DNA of 64,000 nucleotides from Clostridium sp. CAG:524 (GTDB taxonomy: Bacteria > Bacillota_I > Bacilli_A > RF39 > UBA660): positions 95,728-159,727 of the forward strand of contig FR880110.1 in NCBI GenBank assembly GCA_000434555.1, in the 5' to 3' direction. Position numbers and translations under genes: made by a program. Numbering within the stretch: position 1 is the stretch's first letter; each line of letters opens with the position of its first letter. Below the pieces are notes generated by a model that had not been told where the DNA came from, did no database searches, and worked only from the letters and a program-made list of their open reading frames with translations. Below are positions 34,083 through 42,023 of this stretch, piece by piece.

Positions 34083-34700
34083 ATGAATGATAGTTTAGAT
34101 AAATATTGGGATAATATTCATAAAGAATACATTTCTACTTATGATGGATGGTTCAATAAATATATAAATTTATTACATAAAGATGATAATATTGTTGAAC
34201 TTGGTTGTGGAAGGGCATATACAAGTAAATACCTAATTGATAATGGATTTAAAAATATAATTGCTTGTGATTTTTCAAAAGAAGTATTGAATATTGTGAA
34301 CAATGAAAATCCAAATATAAAAACAATGCTTTTTGATATGAGTGATGGACTACCTTTTAATGATAATTCAAAAAATATAATAGTTGCTGATCTTTGTTTA
34401 CATTACTTTGATTTATCAAAAACAAAATATATTTTTAGTGAAATATATAGAGTATTAAAAGAAAACGGATATTTAATCGCAAGAGTTAATTCATTTAATG
34501 ATATACAAATACCACTTAAATCAAAAAAAATAGAAAAGCATTATTATTATGATGGTAAATTTTATAAGAGATTCTTCGATAAAAATGATTTAGAAGAACT
34601 ATTTAAAGATTTTAAAATATACAATTTAGAAGAAAAGAAAATGGATAGATATGAACATCCTAAAATATTATGGGAATTTTGTGTAGAAAAAAAGAAATAA
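34083..34700 (+). CDS. Class I SAM-dependent methyltransferase
   Basis: 205-residue Rossmann-fold methyltransferase of unknown substrate. Motif I is VELGCGRAYTSKYL (near residue 37), followed by ACDFSKEVL (motif II), the acidic MLFDMSDGLPF and NIIVADLCLHYF (motif IV), matching the Methyltransf_11 type. No extra domain identifies the substrate. GGTG eight bases before the ATG serves as ribosome site. It has its own promoter and stands before the phospholipid genes with a gap of about 70 bases. Confidence 0.82.
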   Translation: MNDSLDKYWDNIHKEYISTYDGWFNKYINLLHKDDNIVELGCGRAYTSKYLIDNGFKNIIACDFSKEVLNIVNNENPNIKTMLFDMSDGLPFNDNSKNIIVADLCLHYFDLSKTKYIFSEIYRVLKENGYLIARVNSFNDIQIPLKSKKIEKHYYYDGKFYKRFFDKNDLEELFKDFKIYNLEEKKMDRYEHPKILWEFCVEKKK

Positions 34701-34771
34701 TGGTGTTAAGAAAAGATAGATTGTTTGCATTTTATGTAAAAAATATGTATAATTAAATAGAGGTGTATAAT

Positions 34772-35410
34772 ATGATAGGATTTTATGATTATACAGTATT
34801 ACTAACGTATATGGGATTTATATTTGGTATGTCTGGTATAATTTTAGCAATAAATGGACAAATATTTCCAGCAATAATATGTTTAATGTTTAGTGGACTT
34901 TGTGATATGTTTGATGGAAGAGTAGCAAGAACTAAAAAGAAAAGAACAACTGAAGAAAGACAATTTGGAATACAACTTGATAGTTTATCTGATTTAGTTT
35001 GTTTTGGTGTATTACCTTCAATAATTGGATATAATTTAGCATTAAATGATGCTTGGTTAACTTTTGACTATAAGTATTTACTTCCAATAATGATATTATT
35101 TCCACTTGCAGCACTTATAAGACTTGCTTATTTTAATGTACTTGAAATAACAAGAAATAGTAGTAAACCAGTAAAAGAATATACAGGCTTACCAGTAACG
35201 TCATCAGCATTAATATTTCCATTTTTATATATATTTAGAAAAATGATAGGCAAATATTTTCCACTTGCATATGCTGGGGTAATGTTACTAGTTGGTATAC
35301 TTTTTATATCAAAGATTAAAATTAAAAAACCAAGTCTAAAAGTTATGATATTATTTATATTAATAGGGGTAATTGAGATATTATTTATTATCGCGACTAG
35401 GTTATTATGA
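34772..35410 (+). CDS. pssA: CDP-diacylglycerol-serine O-phosphatidyltransferase
   Basis: Membrane enzyme that makes phosphatidylserine from CDP-diacylglycerol and serine. 212 residues with about six to seven membrane helices. The CDP-alcohol transferase signature is present as DMFDGRVAR followed by FGIQLDSLSD; the spacing between AR and G is 12 residues, longer than the classical eight, as seen in some Bacillota PssA proteins. ATG 34772 is chosen because AGAGG at 34759-34763 is well spaced. It overlaps psd by four bases (ATGA), and the two steps form the route to phosphatidylethanolamine. Confidence 0.88.
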   Translation: MIGFYDYTVLLTYMGFIFGMSGIILAINGQIFPAIICLMFSGLCDMFDGRVARTKKKRTTEERQFGIQLDSLSDLVCFGVLPSIIGYNLALNDAWLTFDYKYLLPIMILFPLAALIRLAYFNVLEITRNSSKPVKEYTGLPVTSSALIFPFLYIFRKMIGKYFPLAYAGVMLLVGILFISKIKIKKPSLKVMILFILIGVIEILFIIATRLL

Positions 35411-36273
35411 TATACAAAGTAAAATCAAGAGAAACGAATAAAATAGATGAACTTAGTTCAGGTATAGCATTATCATTTTTATATAATACCTTACTTGGAA
35501 GATTAATTCTAAAAATACTTACTATGAAATTTATTACTGATTTAGGTGGACTTTATATGAATAGTAAGCTATCTAAGCATAAAATAAAAAGATTTATAAA
35601 AAAAAATAATATCAAAATAACTGACTATGAAAAAACAAATTATAATTCATTTAATGATTTCTTTAAAAGAAAAATTATATCAGTAAAAAGACCAATAGAT
35701 ATGAATAAAGATGTATTTATTTCACCATGTGATAGTAAATTATCAGTATATAAAATTATTAATGATTTAACACTTAATATAAAAGATTCATACTATACAA
35801 TTAACACATTAGTTGATAAAAATATAATGAAACAATATAAAAATGGATATGCTTTAGTATTTAGATTATCACCAAATGATTACCATAGATATTGTTATAT
35901 AGATTCTGGATATCAAGAAACTAATACTAAAATAAAGGGTATATTTCATACAGTACAACCAATATCATTAAAGCATTACAATTTCTTTAAAACTAATAGT
36001 AGGGAGTGGACTATATTACATACTAAAAACTTTGGTGATGTAATACAAGTTGAAGTAGGAGCTTTAATGATAGGAAAAATAACTAATGAACATGAGAATA
36101 ATAATTTCAAGAAAGGGGAAGAAAAGGGTTATTTTGAATTTGGTGGTTCAACAATAGTATTACTTGTTAAAGAAAATGTAGTAAATATTGATAAAGATAT
36201 ATTAGATAATACAAGTAATAATATTGAAACATATGTTAAATATGGAGAAAAAATAGGTAAAAAAAATACTTAG
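35407..36273 (+). CDS. psd: Phosphatidylserine decarboxylase proenzyme
   Basis: Converts phosphatidylserine to phosphatidylethanolamine. The 288-residue proenzyme shows FNDFFKRKI, SPCDSKLSVY, FRLSPNDYHRYCY and FHTVQPISL, and the self-cleavage site as GGST in YFEFGGSTIVLL near residue 245; cleavage before Ser makes the pyruvoyl cofactor. It is of the Clostridium-type Psd length. Coupled to pssA by ATGA overlap. It ends against the convergent gatD-like gene. Confidence 0.9.
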   Translation: MIYKVKSRETNKIDELSSGIALSFLYNTLLGRLILKILTMKFITDLGGLYMNSKLSKHKIKRFIKKNNIKITDYEKTNYNSFNDFFKRKIISVKRPIDMNKDVFISPCDSKLSVYKIINDLTLNIKDSYYTINTLVDKNIMKQYKNGYALVFRLSPNDYHRYCYIDSGYQETNTKIKGIFHTVQPISLKHYNFFKTNSREWTILHTKNFGDVIQVEVGALMIGKITNEHENNNFKKGEEKGYFEFGGSTIVLLVKENVVNIDKDILDNTSNNIETYVKYGEKIGKKNT

Positions 36274-36300
36274 TTTAAAAAGTTTTCTAAGTATTTTTTA
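36263..36300. terminator. Bidirectional terminator between psd and the gatD-like gene
   Basis: AAAATACTTAG (36263-36273) pairs with CTAAGTATTTT (36287-36297); T-runs exist in both directions. The stem overlaps the stop codons of both convergent genes. Confidence 0.85.
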
Positions 36301-36998
36301 TATGCCTTTTTAGCACTAGATTCTTCTTTCTTATATTTAAGATTATGTTCCTTACATATTTTATTAAGTAAATAATCAGTAAAATATGGATTACGTATAA
36401 GTAATGGACCAATTATATGAGTAGCATAAACATTCTTATAGTGATATCCATCACCATCGCTTTCATAATCATTTGAGTATTCTTTATTTACTTTAAATAG
36501 TGGACTCTTTATGTCATAAACTAAATCACATCTATTTTGAAATCCAATTATCTTTTCTTTTATATATTCAGAAGTTCCAACAACCTCACCAACAATTCTA
36601 TATCCAGAAGCATTACTAAATATCTTTTCGTTTATAAGTTTAGTATGATAAGCAAATATATCAAGAGCATCCATCTTTTCATCATTATTAATAATATATT
36701 TACCAAATAAATCCATAGAGTTACCAGTAAGTATTAAATAACCATTATTTTCAATATATTTCTTTATATCATTTTTTCTTTTCATGATATCACTAAGTGC
36801 AAGAAATAAATTATCTTCACTGCCAGATCCAATATAAACAATATCATATTTATCAAAATTAATTTGTTCATTAATACTTCTAAAGTCAATATTTACTTTA
36901 ATTCCATTACGTTTAAGTTCATTATGTAAACATCTAGTATTAGCATTCTCTCCATATAAATTAAGAAGATCATAATATAAATGTAAAATATTAATCAT
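36270..36998 (-). CDS. gatD: GatD-like glutamine amidotransferase of lipid II amidation, catalytic Cys not found
   Basis: Partner of MurT: in Staphylococcus GatD releases ammonia from glutamine and MurT uses it to amidate D-Glu of lipid II. This 242-residue protein keeps the family order: LHLYYDLLNLYGENAN, YIGSGSEDN, a nucleophile elbow and, near the end, THIIGPLLIRNP with the catalytic His. But the elbow, normally CGGYQLLG, reads TGNSMDLFG (residues 91-99), so the nucleophile Cys (Cys94 in S. aureus) is Gly92 here. It may be an inactive scaffold or use another ammonia source. It overlaps murT by eight bases. Confidence 0.82.
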   Translation of the reverse strand: MINILHLYYDLLNLYGENANTRCLHNELKRNGIKVNIDFRSINEQINFDKYDIVYIGSGSEDNLFLALSDIMKRKNDIKKYIENNGYLILTGNSMDLFGKYIINNDEKMDALDIFAYHTKLINEKIFSNASGYRIVGEVVGTSEYIKEKIIGFQNRCDLVYDIKSPLFKVNKEYSNDYESDGDGYHYKNVYATHIIGPLLIRNPYFTDYLLNKICKEHNLKYKKEESSAKKAYKKYLENFLN

Positions 36999-38328
36999 TA
37001 TTATTTTCCTCCTTTATAATCTTTTTAAGTTCAATTTCTTTATCAAAACAAACCATAGAGAATATCTTACCAGTTGTCTTATTCTTAAGTATTTCACTTA
37101 ATTTACTAATGTCATCTACAAGTATAATTTTATCTTTATTAATACCTGCATATTCCATTCTAACATTCATGTCATAACAGAATTTACCAATTAGAACAAT
37201 ATTTTTAATTGAAGCATCATTTAAACTTTCAAAATCAATATCCCATATCCATGATATATCATTTTCTTTATATCTACGACTTGAAGAATCAAATCCAAGT
37301 ATAATAGTTTTATCACCATCTTGATGTAATATATAATCAAGTGATTGTTTATAACTTAAATTATTTTCATTTTTACTTACTAGCATTTGCCATTTTCTAT
37401 TATCAAAGTCATATATTTCAAGTCTTTTAGTTTTAATATTTTCATCATTAATAACCTTTAAAATATCTTCATCTTTAAGACCGATTGATTTAGATAACGC
37501 ATAACATCCAGTAACAAAATAAACTGTATATAGAAAGTTAGATGGTAAATTTACTTCGTTATCATTAATCTTTATCTTTTTATTGTCTACATCAATATCA
37601 GTAGCAAAATAATCTGGCTTACCACGATTAAAATGATATTTAGGACAATTATATGAACCAATATGTCCATATTGATAATAATCATATTCAAGTTTAGAAT
37701 GACATATAGGGCAGTAAGCAGCATCTAAATTATTAAGATTACTTTTACGAGAATAATTATTTTTATCAATTCCATAAGTAATAATTTCTCCTTTATGATT
37801 AATTCTAATTCTATTTACAAAAGGATCATCAACATTTATTACAAGATTAGTTCCGTTTGGTATTGCCTCTTTAATCGCATTATATATATTTTCAGGATGA
37901 GCATTTCTAGGTGGTTGATCTCTAGTTATATTAGTTATCATTAAATGAGTAGGGGTAATATATTCAAAAACATATTTCATAAATTTCTCATCTAATTCCA
38001 TAAGTAATACATCTGATTTAAGTTTACCAGTTAGTCTAGAATTATTAAGTACAAGAGAAGCAATTCCATCAATAGTGTTACTTCCTTCTTTATTATAAAC
38101 TACTTTATAATTATTTTTAGTAAGTATGTTATACATAAGTTCAGTAGAAGAACTTTTACCACTAGAACCAGTTATACCAATTACATATTTAGGTAGTTTA
38201 ATTTTCTTTAGAATATTTTTATCAAGCTTTCTAGCAACTCGTCCTCCTATAACACTACCAGCATGACCAGTTAGTTTACTTAGTTTATTTGTTAATTTAC
38301 ATGAAAGTATTACAATAAATTTCCACAT
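36991..38328 (-). CDS. murT: Lipid II isoglutaminyl synthase, Mur ligase-like subunit MurT
   Basis: 445-residue Mur-ligase-like protein that activates the alpha-carboxylate of D-Glu in lipid II for amidation. The P-loop GITGSSGKSSST is near residue 50, MELDEKFMKYV and TRDQPPRNAHPEN follow, and a C-terminal DUF1727 domain ends it. The zinc-ribbon insert typical of MurT is present as CPICHSKL and NCPKYHF; the fourth cysteine is replaced by Tyr, with a His next to it. The ATG at 38328 has TAGGTG six bases upstream; GTG at 38337 overlaps that site. Cell-wall precursor modification is the role. Confidence 0.9.
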   Translation of the reverse strand: MWKFIVILSCKLTNKLSKLTGHAGSVIGGRVARKLDKNILKKIKLPKYVIGITGSSGKSSSTELMYNILTKNNYKVVYNKEGSNTIDGIASLVLNNSRLTGKLKSDVLLMELDEKFMKYVFEYITPTHLMITNITRDQPPRNAHPENIYNAIKEAIPNGTNLVINVDDPFVNRIRINHKGEIITYGIDKNNYSRKSNLNNLDAAYCPICHSKLEYDYYQYGHIGSYNCPKYHFNRGKPDYFATDIDVDNKKIKINDNEVNLPSNFLYTVYFVTGCYALSKSIGLKDEDILKVINDENIKTKRLEIYDFDNRKWQMLVSKNENNLSYKQSLDYILHQDGDKTIILGFDSSSRRYKENDISWIWDIDFESLNDASIKNIVLIGKFCYDMNVRMEYAGINKDKIILVDDISKLSEILKNKTTGKIFSMVCFDKEIELKKIIKEENNND

Positions 38329-38381
38329 TTTAATCACCTAAATATATTATATAACATTTTTATGAATTTATAAATATCTAC

Positions 38382-38410
38382 TTGAAAAACATGAACCCTT
38401 GTGTTACAAT
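38382..38410 (+). promoter_or_regulatory. Promoter of tRNA-Glu
   Basis: TTGAAA (38382-38387), 17 bases, TGTTACAAT (38402-38410; extended -10). Predicted start near 38417, nine bases before the tRNA. Confidence 0.75.
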
Positions 38411-38425
38411 CAATGTATTGTTGAT

Positions 38426-38501
38426 GGCTCATTGGTGAAATGGTTAACACATCGCCCTCTCAAGGCGACATTCAAGGGTTCAAATCCCTTATGAGTCACC
38501 A
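38426..38501 (+). tRNA. tRNA-Glu (anticodon CTC)
   Basis: Cloverleaf: acceptor GGCTCAT/ATGAGTC (one G-T pair), anticodon stem TCGCC/GGCGA with loop CTCTCAA, so anticodon CTC reads GAG; T stem AAGGG/CCCTT with loop TTCAAAT; discriminator A and encoded CCA (38499-38501). A T-run follows. Confidence 0.92.
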
Positions 38502-38582
38502 ATTTTTTTATTTGAACTATTATTTTATGGGAAATTTTAAGATAGTTTTATTATAATTAGAGTGTAAAATAATGAATAATTA

Positions 38583-38610
38583 TTTACATAATATCAATTG
38601 ATATGATAAT
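38583..38610 (+). promoter_or_regulatory. Promoter of the candidate antisense RNA
   Basis: TTTACA (38583-38588), 16 bases, GATAAT (38605-38610). Predicted start near 38617, right before the left arm of the inverted repeat. Confidence 0.55.
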
Positions 38611-38616
38611 ATATAA

Positions 38617-38700
38617 ATAGTGAAGTACCTAACCCCTGTGATTGGGCGTCACAATGTTTTTTTTGTTAAGCCTAACTACAAAAGTAAGTTAGGCATTTTT
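38617..38700 (+). ncRNA. Candidate antisense (antitoxin) RNA opposite the 3' end of the hydrophobic peptide mRNA
   Basis: A short unit of about 84 bases runs from a plausible promoter to a terminator. It begins with GAAGTACCT, can form GTGA-TTGGGCG-TCAC (38638-38652, G-rich loop) and ends in GCCTAACT/AGTTAGGC (38670-38677, 38687-38694) plus TTTTT. It encodes no peptide. On the opposite strand lies the 3' untranslated part of the small peptide gene, so the RNA would be complementary to that mRNA, as antitoxin RNAs of 3'-overlapping type I systems are. Confidence 0.5.
38670..38699 (+). terminator. Terminator of the candidate antisense RNA
   Basis: GCCTAACT...AGTTAGGC hairpin with a short A-rich loop, followed by ATTTTT. 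Confidence 0.75.
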
Positions 38701-38701
38701 A

Positions 38702-38770
38702 TTAACCAAAAATGATTAATAAAATTATTATAATAAGCAAAACGGCTATTAATAAGTCTTTCTTACTCAT
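38702..38770 (-). CDS. 22-residue hydrophobic peptide, candidate type I toxin
   Basis: The peptide is MSKKDLLIAVLL followed by ten more residues, nearly all Ile/Leu, ending in Phe-Gly: a polar start and one membrane helix. It has a perfect GGAGG (38780-38784) nine bases upstream, which is stronger than most genes here. Tiny membrane-inserting peptides with strong but usually masked ribosome sites are typical of type I toxins (Ibs, TisB, Fst groups); no sequence family is claimed. The gene lies inside an inverted repeat and opposite a candidate antisense RNA. Confidence 0.6.
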   Translation of the reverse strand: MSKKDLLIAVLLIIIILLIIFG

Positions 38771-39022
38771 ATAATACCACCTCCATTAGATTCCCCTGAA
38801 AAGAGAGAACAATAATGATTGTGGCGCCCAACCTAGGTACTTCGGTAATAGGTTAACATATATGAAAATATAATGCAAAAAGGTAAAATTCAATTTTTAA
38901 TTTTGAAAATTCAATTTTTCTATATAGATTTATTAAATATTGATAGAGTATTTTATGAATAATTAAATTTTTCTTATTTACAACGTGTAAAAATTAAAAT
39001 TCACTAAAAATAAAAAAATTTA

Positions 39023-39052
39023 AATAATACTGAAATATGTATTATTTTTTTT
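39023..39052 (+). terminator. Terminator-like hairpin before spoVAC
   Basis: AATAATAC (39023-39030) pairs with GTATTATT (39039-39046), then a run of Ts. It may end transcription coming from the left. Confidence 0.65.
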
Positions 39053-39081
39053 ATGTTGTTAACAATAATATTAGGTGGATT

Positions 39082-39516
39082 ATGAATAAAAAAGAATATA
39101 AAAAGATAGTGGAAAAAAATATTGAAAAAGAAAGTCCTACTAAAAATGTTTTAATAGCATTTATAAGTGGTGGATTTGCTGGATTATTTGCTGAACTTAT
39201 AACTAACTATTATATAGGATGGTTGAATCTTTATATAAGTGATGCTTATTTAATGACATTTATAACATTTGTAACAATTGGTTCTATTTTAACAGGATTT
39301 GGAATATTTGATAAAGTATTATCAGTAGTTAAATGTGGACTTATAGTGCCAGCTAGTGGATTTGCGAATACTATGACAAGTTCTGCGATGGATACAAGAA
39401 GTGAAGGATTCATAAAAGGAATAGGTGCGAGTATATTTAAACTTGCTGGAAGTATAATTCTTTATGGCGTTATATTTGGAATAATATTTGGGTATATAAG
39501 GAGTGTAGTATTATGA
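39082..39516 (+). CDS. spoVAC: Stage V sporulation protein AC
   Basis: 144-residue integral membrane protein of the SpoVA channel, which imports dipicolinic acid into the forespore and releases it in germination. Four membrane segments and the conserved GFGIFDKVLSVVKCGLIVPASGFANTMTSSAMD block identify it. ATG 39082 has TAGGTGG upstream; the longer frame from 39037 begins inside a terminator hairpin. It overlaps spoVAD by four bases (ATGA). Spore genes imply a complete sporulation programme elsewhere in the genome. Confidence 0.93.
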   Translation: MNKKEYKKIVEKNIEKESPTKNVLIAFISGGFAGLFAELITNYYIGWLNLYISDAYLMTFITFVTIGSILTGFGIFDKVLSVVKCGLIVPASGFANTMTSSAMDTRSEGFIKGIGASIFKLAGSIILYGVIFGIIFGYIRSVVL

Positions 39517-40478
39517 CAAAATATTATGATAACGTTTATATTAATAATAAATATTCACTTTTAGGATCAACAAGATATGATCCAATTGTTAAAAGTAATG
39601 TTGATAATTGTATTAATGATTATTATATAGGTCAAAAGACAATTGAACTTGCTGAAAGTAAATATCAAGAAATAACAATAGAAGGTTTACTTAAAAAAAG
39701 TAAACTAAAAGAAAAAAATATAGAATTATTAATATCAAGTGATCTTCAAAATCAAAATCTATGTTCTACATTGGGAGCATCTAAATTTAAAATACCTTAT
39801 CTTGGTATATATAGTGCTTGTGCTGGATTTACTGAAGGACTTATTGTTGCTTCTTCTTTATCTAAGAATGCGATTGTTACAGTTTCTTCTCATAATCTTG
39901 TAAGTGAAAAACAATTTAGATTTCCAGTTGAATATGGAGCACTTAGAAAAATGGTTAATACATGCACATCTACTGGAAGCATAAGTGTTCTTGTGTCAAA
40001 TAATGAATCTAATATAAGAATAGAGTCATCAACAATAGGTAGGGTAATTACTATGGGTCATACTGATTCTAATGATATGGGAAGTGCGATGGCACCTTCA
40101 TGTGCTGAAACTTTACATGATCATTTGAAAGATACAGGTAGAAATCCAAATTATTATGATTTAGTTCTTACTGGTGATCTTGGAATTTATGGATTAAAAA
40201 TTATGAAAGAATATTACAAAAAGAAATATAAAGTGGATTTATCAAATGTTAATATAATTGATTCAGGTAGTATGTATTTTACAAAAGAAAATATATATGC
40301 TGGAGCTAGTGGTCCATTATGTTTACCTCTTATATTCTTTGATTATATCTTACCAATGAAAAAGTATAATAAAATATTATTAATCGCAACAGGTTCGCTT
40401 CATTCAGTATTAAGTTCTAATTTAAAACTTGAAATGCCGGGAGTAAGTCACATAGTTAGTGTGGAGGTGAAATATTGA
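39513..40478 (+). CDS. spoVAD: Stage V sporulation protein AD
   Basis: 321-residue soluble SpoVA component with a thiolase-like fold; in Bacillus it binds dipicolinic acid on the inner spore membrane. Recognisable blocks are YSACAGFTEGL (thiolase-type Cys), GRVITMGHTDSNDMGSAMAP, YYDLVLTGDLG and a C-terminal ATGSLHSVLS. Coupled to spoVAC (ATGA) and to spoVAE (TTGA). Length is normal. Confidence 0.93.
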   Translation: MTKYYDNVYINNKYSLLGSTRYDPIVKSNVDNCINDYYIGQKTIELAESKYQEITIEGLLKKSKLKEKNIELLISSDLQNQNLCSTLGASKFKIPYLGIYSACAGFTEGLIVASSLSKNAIVTVSSHNLVSEKQFRFPVEYGALRKMVNTCTSTGSISVLVSNNESNIRIESSTIGRVITMGHTDSNDMGSAMAPSCAETLHDHLKDTGRNPNYYDLVLTGDLGIYGLKIMKEYYKKKYKVDLSNVNIIDSGSMYFTKENIYAGASGPLCLPLIFFDYILPMKKYNKILLIATGSLHSVLSSNLKLEMPGVSHIVSVEVKY

Positions 40479-40825
40479 CATATATATTATCATTCTTATT
40501 TTGTGGAATAGTTTGTGCTATTTCTCAATATGTACTAGAAAAAACTAAATGGACACCAGGACATATGAATACTTTACTTGTTATAGTTGGATGCATTTTA
40601 TCAGGATTTGGACTTTATGATATTTTGCTAAAAGTTTTTCATGCAGGAGCAAGTATACCAATCATTAATTTTGGACATTTACTTGTTACTGGCGCAAGTG
40701 AAGGATATTTGGTGGATGGCTTTATAGGACTTTTTAAGGGCGTACTTGTTAATGCTAGTGCTGGAATAAGTTATACGATATTAATATCTTTTATAGTAAG
40801 TTTATTATTTAAGGTTAAAAACTAA
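40475..40825 (+). CDS. spoVAE: Stage V sporulation protein AE (AEb type)
   Basis: 116-residue membrane protein, third part of the SpoVA channel. It has four hydrophobic segments and the conserved pattern GCILSGFGLYDILLKVFHAGASIPIINFGHLL. The start is TTG at 40475, overlapping the spoVAD stop, with GGAGGTG at 40463-40469 well placed; no ATG is available near it. SpoVAC, AD and AE alone form the minimal clostridial-type operon; spoVAA, AB and AF are not present here. Confidence 0.92.
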   Translation: MTYILSFLFCGIVCAISQYVLEKTKWTPGHMNTLLVIVGCILSGFGLYDILLKVFHAGASIPIINFGHLLVTGASEGYLVDGFIGLFKGVLVNASAGISYTILISFIVSLLFKVKN

Positions 40826-40827
40826 AA

Positions 40828-40853
40828 AAGGAATGACATTTCCTTCTTTTTTT
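40828..40853 (+). terminator. Terminator after spoVAE
   Basis: AAGGAA (40828-40833) pairs with TTCCTT (40840-40845), then C and a seven-T run. Confidence 0.85.
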
Positions 40854-40892
40854 GTTATAATTTTTTTAGGAATAAAAAGGATAGTGGTTAAT

Positions 40893-42023
40893 ATGGATAA
40901 TACAAATAATGTAAATAATGGTGTGGGTAGTGAAAATAATGCACCTGTAAATAATGGAGTATCAGTACCAAATACACAACCTGAAGTGATTAATTCAAAT
41001 ACACAACAAGTGGTAGGACAAACATCAGTTCTAGAAGGGGTACAAACAAATACGCCACAAACAGCTCAACCAGTACAATCAGTTCAACCACAAACAGTGG
41101 CAGCACCAACAGTGCAACCAACACCTGAAACTCCAATGCCTGAAATGCCTGCTATGCCAGAAGTTGCGCCAATGGAAGCAGCACCAATGGAAGAACAAGT
41201 AATCTCAACACATAAAAAGAAAACTAGTAATTTAATTATGTATATACTTGTAATAATACTTATATTATTTGTTGTGTTTATTGATCCAATAAAAGAATTT
41301 ATAACTGATAAAATAATTGATTTTAAACCTAATAATCCTAATACATCTGAAAATTTGATAAGTGGATTTTTAAAATTAGAAGAGAAGAGTGGATACATAA
41401 AAGTTAATAATATTAAATATTATAATGTTAAAAAAAGTAATGAAACAAATATTATATTAAATTATGAACCATATAAAAATTCTTCTAATATAGAAAAAGA
41501 AGGTATATATATTGAATTATATAATGCTGATAAAGAAATACTTAGTAAGACATTATTTAATCCATCAAAGATAGAAAAAGAAGTTGTAAGAACATTCACT
41601 TTTGAAGTAACAAATGATGTATATACTGATGCTTTTTATGCTCTTGTTAAAACTTATACTGATGAGGAATTAAAGTCTACAAAAACATTAACATGTAAAT
41701 ATACAGTTAATAATGACAATATTACTTTAAATTATGTTAATACATATGAATTTATTAATAATTCTCTTACTAAATATAATGTAAATAAAACTTTCTCATA
41801 TAAAGAAGATAATACTGAATCTAATAAATATAAAAATGAACTTAAAAGTGAATACTTGAATATAAATGATTTTAATATAAAGAGTGAATATAATGATACT
41901 TCTCTTAAATATAGTATTGATTTATCAAATGAAATAAAAGATTTTAGACCACTATATAAAAAAGATACAATAATAACAATAGTTAAAAATAAAGAAAAAT
42001 TAAAGAAATGGAAATGTGAATAA
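40893..42023 (+). CDS. Membrane protein with disordered Gln/Pro-rich cytoplasmic N-terminus
   Basis: No family recognised. 376 residues: an Asn/Gln/Pro-rich low-complexity N-terminus (about 1-105, with PMPEMPAMPEVAPMEAAPM), a KKK stop, one membrane helix (LIMYILVIILILFVVFI, about 113-130), and a 245-residue outside part rich in Lys, Asn and Tyr with beta-type pattern. The architecture resembles the 268-residue protein at 48504 and the one at 6771 in having a low-complexity region next to the membrane, but sequences differ. The ATG at 40893 is chosen; a longer frame from 40833 would start in the spoVAE terminator. Its stop overlaps scpA. Confidence 0.6.
   Translation: MDNTNNVNNGVGSENNAPVNNGVSVPNTQPEVINSNTQQVVGQTSVLEGVQTNTPQTAQPVQSVQPQTVAAPTVQPTPETPMPEMPAMPEVAPMEAAPMEEQVISTHKKKTSNLIMYILVIILILFVVFIDPIKEFITDKIIDFKPNNPNTSENLISGFLKLEEKSGYIKVNNIKYYNVKKSNETNIILNYEPYKNSSNIEKEGIYIELYNADKEILSKTLFNPSKIEKEVVRTFTFEVTNDVYTDAFYALVKTYTDEELKSTKTLTCKYTVNNDNITLNYVNTYEFINNSLTKYNVNKTFSYKEDNTESNKYKNELKSEYLNINDFNIKSEYNDTSLKYSIDLSNEIKDFRPLYKKDTIITIVKNKEKLKKWKCE

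Larger units (their letters stand above)
38622..38843. repeat. Inverted repeat enclosing the peptide/antisense locus
   Basis: GAAGTACCT (38622-38630) and TTGGGCGTCACAAT (38642-38655) recur inverted as ATTGTGGCGCCCAA (38818-38831, one mismatch) and AGGTACTTC (38835-38843). On the minus-strand transcript the two arms would let the 5' and 3' ends pair. Confidence 0.85.
38502..39081. other. Gene-poor stretch holding a candidate type I toxin-antitoxin locus
   Basis: Apart from the small peptide, antisense RNA and inverted repeat listed separately (38583-38843), I see only AT-rich sequence. 38845-39022 has no reading frame with a ribosome site. 39023-39052 is a terminator-like hairpin just before the spoVAC ribosome site. 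Confidence 0.6.

Noticed and set aside
38425..38498. U1-A72 pair in tRNA-Glu, which would resemble the tRNA-Gln feature read by GatB
   Set aside because: Proper folding of the T arm (AAGGG/CCCTT) fixes the acceptor as GGCTCAT/ATGAGTC with G1-C72 and A73, so the tRNA starts at 38426 and the U lies outside it.
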